IMG/VR virus record: IMGVR_UViG_3300003886_000034
Location: 1-30,528 of that record
Source of the DNA: a virus
Reading direction: 5' to 3' (one strand)
Length of the DNA stretch: 30,528 nt
Position numbers and translations under genes: made by a program. Below are positions 27,437 through 30,528 of this stretch, in pieces. The notes under the pieces are model-generated. The model made no database searches. It had not been told where the DNA came from and was given only the letters and a program-made list of their open reading frames with translations. The number at the start of each line of letters is the position of its first letter. Position 1 is the stretch's first letter.

Positions 27437-29974
27437 ATGACAACAAAGTTTGAAGATTCATTCTCAGAAGAGGTGTGGGCCAGTACATATAAAGATCATA
27501 ATGATGAGAATGTGGATGACACATTTCGAAGGGTATCTAAGGCAGTTGCGGGGGTGGAATCCCAAGAATTAAGAAAGGAGTGGGAACAGAACTTTTTTAA
27601 CATGTTATCAGAATTTAAAGTGACTCCAGGTGGGCGAATATACTCAAATGCAGGCACAGATTGGCACGGAACAACAATGATTAATTGCTTCACCGCTCCC
27701 AGAGATGATTATGACATTGATTCTCTTGATAATATTCTGAAGACGGTTCACAACCAAGCAAACACGTTGAAAGCTGAAGGTGGGTGGGGGGAAAATTTCA
27801 GTTATATTCGTCCTCGTGGAAGTTTCATTCATGGGATCGGGGTAGAAACCCCAGGTTCCGTTAAATACATGGAGTTATTTGATAAATCATCTGAAATCAT
27901 TACCTCGGGATCGGGGCAATCATCTAGGAACTCAAAGGCCAAGGGGAAGATCCGAAAGGGTGCAATGATGGCTATATTAGACATTTGGCATCCTGATATT
28001 AATGAATTCATCACCGCCAAACAGATCGCGGGGAGGCTTACCAAATTTAACATGTCTGTAAATTGCACAGATGAGTTTATGAATAAAATCACTACATTGT
28101 CGTCCATGTCTCCAGATGATCCTGCATATAAAGAACTTGATAAGTGGCTATTACGGTTTCCCGACACCACTTTTGCAAAGTACAAAGCCGAGTGGACCGG
28201 AGACATTGCTACCTGGGAGGAAAAGGGGTATCCAATTATCGTACACGCTACGGTATCCGCAGTTGAGTTGTGGAACCAAATAATGAAGTCAACATATTCA
28301 AGATCAGAACCCGGAATATTGTTTATGGACCGGGCTAATCATTACAATCCACTAAATTATCAGGAGCATATCTACGCAACAAATCCATGTGCGGAGCAGA
28401 TGCTTGCGCCTGGTGGGTGCTGTAACTTAGGATCTATAAATTTGACGCAATTTTTAAACCAAGATCGTACAGATTTTAATTACACAAAAATAAAAAAATA
28501 CGTTACGATATTGGTTCGATTCCTCGACAACATTAATACACTTTCCGATGTTCCACTCGAAGAATATGCAATTAATATGGCCACAAAACGCCGAATTGGA
28601 TGTGGAGTGTTGGGGTGGGGGTCAGCTCTCTTGTTATTAAAAGTTCGGTACGGCTCCCCAAAAGCCAATGATCTACGGACACGAGTGATGTCTACTTTAG
28701 CAAAGACCTCTTACATGGCGTCGATTGATTTGGCGGTAGAGAAGGGGATGTTTGATGTATGCGATCCCAAGCAACATGCAAATGGTGTTTTTGTGAAAGG
28801 ATTGGGACTATCTAAGAAGTACATGGAAATGTTATCCACCACAGGAATTCGAAATTCGAGTTTATTATCAGTTCAGCCTACCGGTAATACCAGTATTTTA
28901 GCAAATATTACAAGTGGCGGGTGTGAACCTGTATTCATGCATGAATATATCCGTACCGTTATTGTTAACACTATGCCAGATCATATTGTCGATGTAACAC
29001 CTAAGTGGTACGAAGGCGAATTTAACGAAACTGAAATGTTTAAGCTTGCCAAAGAAGGAGATGAGACAATCTTGCGTGGAGTAGATGACTATGGAGTGGT
29101 GTATAAGATTGATAGGAATCGTGGTCTAACCAAAGAAGTTTTGTGTGAAGATTATGGAGTTCGACATCTTAAACGGATGGGTGAGTGGGATAGTACTGCT
29201 GATTGGGCAGCCACTACAGAATTACTGAGCGTAGATGATCATCTGAACGAATTAAAGGGGTTCGCTAAATATGTAGATTCATCGTTATCCAAAACTACAA
29301 ATCTACCGAACAACTTTAAGTTTGAAGACTTCAAGGGATTGTATTTGGATGCATATAGTACAGGATATATTAAAGGTTTGACTACGTATAGAGCTGGGAC
29401 AATGACCACAGTGCTATCATCAAAAGAGAGTCTTGCTTCGAATGGTGAGGAAATAATCTTAGATGATGTTAAACTCCCCGACTCATCCCCCGCCGTAGTT
29501 AAGATTCTTAGGGCAGAAAAACGAAAATGGTATTTAACTGTCGTTTACCATGAAGACAACAACCGGCCGTTCGCGTTATTTGTCAAAACGAACGCCTTAG
29601 AAAAAAATGTTGTGGCGACGGAAACGGTTGAGTTGTTAATGAAATTAGCGAAAAAGAAAAAAATCCCAAAACGCCACCGTGACGTAGTGTCTGATAAAAT
29701 TCGAACAGATAATAACTCAAGTAAAATTACCAGAATGGTTAGTTTCTTGCTTCGCCATGGTGTTCTTATTAAAAATATCGTCGCAACTCTCGATAGAGTG
29801 GAAGATGCCTATGTAGGCACCTTTGTTTTCCAAATTAAAAAATTCTTGAGTAGTTATATTATGGACGGTGAAAAGGCAGAGGATGAAAAATGCACTGAGT
29901 GTGGGAGTGATAGTATAATCTTTTCCGAAGGTTGCCGTCTTTGTAAAAATTGCGGTGTGAGTCTTTGCTCATAA
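27437..29974 (+). CDS. nrdJ: Class II (B12-dependent) ribonucleotide reductase
   Basis: ATG follows aagga. The 845-aa protein has the class II architecture: N-terminal redox Cys in TTMINCFTAPR (Cys84), the active-site N-P-C-A-E (Asn316, Cys318, Glu320) followed by GGCCNLGS, a PTGNTS...GGCEP block, the KGLTTYRAGTM region, then a TSCPD-type domain (VVKILRAEKRKWYLTV, RPFALFVKTN) and the C-terminal Cys-rich redox module (CTECG..., EGC..C.NCG..LC). It reduces ribonucleotides using adenosylcobalamin; no small R2 subunit or thioredoxin gene is nearby, as expected. It raises dNTP supply for phage replication and suggests a host that has or imports B12. Confidence 0.95.
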   Translation: MTTKFEDSFSEEVWASTYKDHNDENVDDTFRRVSKAVAGVESQELRKEWEQNFFNMLSEFKVTPGGRIYSNAGTDWHGTTMINCFTAPRDDYDIDSLDNILKTVHNQANTLKAEGGWGENFSYIRPRGSFIHGIGVETPGSVKYMELFDKSSEIITSGSGQSSRNSKAKGKIRKGAMMAILDIWHPDINEFITAKQIAGRLTKFNMSVNCTDEFMNKITTLSSMSPDDPAYKELDKWLLRFPDTTFAKYKAEWTGDIATWEEKGYPIIVHATVSAVELWNQIMKSTYSRSEPGILFMDRANHYNPLNYQEHIYATNPCAEQMLAPGGCCNLGSINLTQFLNQDRTDFNYTKIKKYVTILVRFLDNINTLSDVPLEEYAINMATKRRIGCGVLGWGSALLLLKVRYGSPKANDLRTRVMSTLAKTSYMASIDLAVEKGMFDVCDPKQHANGVFVKGLGLSKKYMEMLSTTGIRNSSLLSVQPTGNTSILANITSGGCEPVFMHEYIRTVIVNTMPDHIVDVTPKWYEGEFNETEMFKLAKEGDETILRGVDDYGVVYKIDRNRGLTKEVLCEDYGVRHLKRMGEWDSTADWAATTELLSVDDHLNELKGFAKYVDSSLSKTTNLPNNFKFEDFKGLYLDAYSTGYIKGLTTYRAGTMTTVLSSKESLASNGEEIILDDVKLPDSSPAVVKILRAEKRKWYLTVVYHEDNNRPFALFVKTNALEKNVVATETVELLMKLAKKKKIPKRHRDVVSDKIRTDNNSSKITRMVSFLLRHGVLIKNIVATLDRVEDAYVGTFVFQIKKFLSSYIMDGEKAEDEKCTECGSDSIIFSEGCRLCKNCGVSLCS

Positions 29975-30189
29975 AAGAGACTTCAGATACGAAAAACCTC
30001 CACGTACCACTCGTGGAGGTTAAGTGTACTACTAGGGAAGATTGTTGGTGTCACCAGATCAAACACATCTTCCCCCTCCCCACTAATACAGAGCAGTGTT
30101 TAACACCAGAGGAAATGCTACAACAGAAAGAATTGTGTGGTGAGGATAGAGATTTTCTGAAAAATATTATAGCCCGGTCTTCTCAATAA
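29950..30189 (+). CDS. Small Cys-rich protein, start uncertain (up to 79 aa)
   Basis: No ATG exists in the frame. The longest start is a TTG at 29950, overlapping the end of nrdJ by 25 nt; a GTG near 30013 is another choice. The conserved-looking part is CTTREDCWCHQIKHIFPLP followed by QCLTPEEMLQQKELC, which recalls the CWC-type Cys-rich small proteins (CxxC... CWC ... P.. C) of Gram-negative bacteria. Metal binding is plausible. Continuous coding downstream of nrdJ supports reality, but the start and family remain weak. Confidence 0.5.
   Translation: MRCESLLIKETSDTKNLHVPLVEVKCTTREDCWCHQIKHIFPLPTNTEQCLTPEEMLQQKELCGEDRDFLKNIIARSSQ
29997..30019 (+). terminator. Hairpin after nrdJ, inside the next frame
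   Basis: cctccacg and cgtggagg form an 8-bp stem with a 7-nt loop, 22 nt after the nrdJ stop. An A-run precedes it but the trailing sequence is not U-rich on the plus strand. It may terminate nrdJ or attenuate the following gene. Confidence 0.4.
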
Positions 30190-30216
30190 ATCTCAATAGA
30201 CCTTTGTCTGAAGAAG

Positions 30217-30351
30217 TTACAGGTGATAATAAAGTACAATACCTAACGTTAATATAGATATTACAGTGTTAAATATTGATAACAACAACACTGGTCGAGC
30301 CATACGTTTAACTTTTTCTGCTGATGGAACTTCATTGCTATATGATTTCAC
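30217..30351 (-). CDS. Small single-TM membrane protein (44 aa)
   Basis: Too short for ordinary cut-offs. The start is GTG with aaggggg upstream. The 44-aa product has a short hydrophilic N-terminus (MKSYSNEVPSAEKVKRMARP) followed by one hydrophobic helix (VLLLSIFNTVISILTLGIVL) and YYHL. It begins 24 nt after the stop of the gene cut by the right edge, so the two are co-transcribed. The topology, basic before the helix, suggests N-in. No family is recognised. Confidence 0.7.
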   Translation of the reverse strand: MKSYSNEVPSAEKVKRMARPVLLLSIFNTVISILTLGIVLYYHL

Positions 30352-30375
30352 ACAACCCCCTTTATATTCTACAGA

Positions 30376-30528
30376 TCACACCCAAACATCTTGACGGTTA
30401 ACATATTGTGCTTTTGCGTAATTCACTTGATCGTCTGGAACAATACTAAGTAGGTTATCAACATAATAATTTTTTAAATGTTGCAATTCAACAACAACAG
30501 ATAATGGAAACCCACTCCGATGCACTCG
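30376..30528 (-). CDS. C-terminal fragment of a leftward gene (window edge)
   Basis: The frame is open from the right edge to a TGA at 30376, giving the last 50 residues. It reads as a helical coding sequence (VVVELQHLKNYYVDNLL, VPDDQVNYAKAQYVNRQDVW). Nothing more can be said about family or function without the upstream sequence. Confidence 0.6.
   Translation of the reverse strand, partial: RVHRSGFPLSVVVELQHLKNYYVDNLLSIVPDDQVNYAKAQYVNRQDVWV

Noticed and set aside
1-30528. CRISPR arrays, insertion sequences, integrase or attachment sites
   Set aside because: No spaced direct repeats, transposase, recombinase or duplicated tRNA-end sequence was seen on either strand.

Overview
The window is a piece of an AT-rich tailed-phage genome, most likely a large T4-like myovirus distant from T4 itself. 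The evidence is a T4-type replication set: family B DNA polymerase, a gp45-like sliding clamp, a gp41-like helicase, a T4 RNase H-type 5' nuclease and a DsbA-like protein. It also carries a T4 Rnl2-type RNA ligase, a triple-PAAR spike-tip protein, several fibre-like or virion-like proteins, and T4-type late promoter boxes (TATAAATA). An exported SleB-type lysin and consensus sigma-70 promoters point to a bacterial, probably Gram-negative, host. A B12-dependent (class II) ribonucleotide reductase is common in aquatic phages, so an aquatic host is plausible but not shown.

Layout. (1) 1-2069, mostly +: the end of a fibre-like protein, a degenerate tRNA-Gly on the minus strand, a virion-like protein and a small conserved-looking protein. 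(2) 2085-3474, minus: PAAR tip protein, a virion-like protein and a small protein. (3) 3540-4909, plus: a two-TM membrane protein, an exported thermonuclease and a three-TM protein. (4) 4980-11295, minus replication operon in transcription order: DsbA-like protein, DNA polymerase with intein, sliding clamp, HTH protein, 5' nuclease. (5) 11395-19495, minus: two small proteins, three head or core-like proteins, a virion-like protein, a Vsr-like homing endonuclease, a PD-(D/E)XK nuclease coupled to a retropepsin-like protease, a 2OG-oxygenase fold protein and an endolysin. (6) 19563-24961, minus: a hypothetical gene, LysM-like, membrane and small proteins, a virion-like protein, the replicative helicase and a second homing endonuclease. 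(7) 24998-30528: a fibre-like protein (+), a small protein and RNA ligase (-), class II RNR (+), a small Cys-rich protein (+) and two minus-strand genes at the right edge, one cut off.

Two promoter classes can be read. Three strong or good sigma-70-like promoters (19538-19566, 24381-24409, 4497-4525) share a GTTGAC -35 with 17-bp spacing. A late-type element with core TAAATA lies 20-34 nt upstream of structural or probable late genes (498, 1830, 2474, 3474, 3540, 18636).

The most notable feature is the load of selfish elements. A 370-residue intein interrupts the catalytic YGDTDS motif of the polymerase, and its LAGLIDADG endonuclease has lost one catalytic aspartate. Two Vsr-like (EDxHD-type) homing endonuclease genes share a catalytic half but have unrelated N-terminal DNA-binding modules. 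One follows the helicase gene; the other is threaded between a head-protein gene and a nuclease gene. The translationally coupled nuclease / 74-aa protein / retropepsin-like protease cassette is the best candidate for a little-described functional unit.
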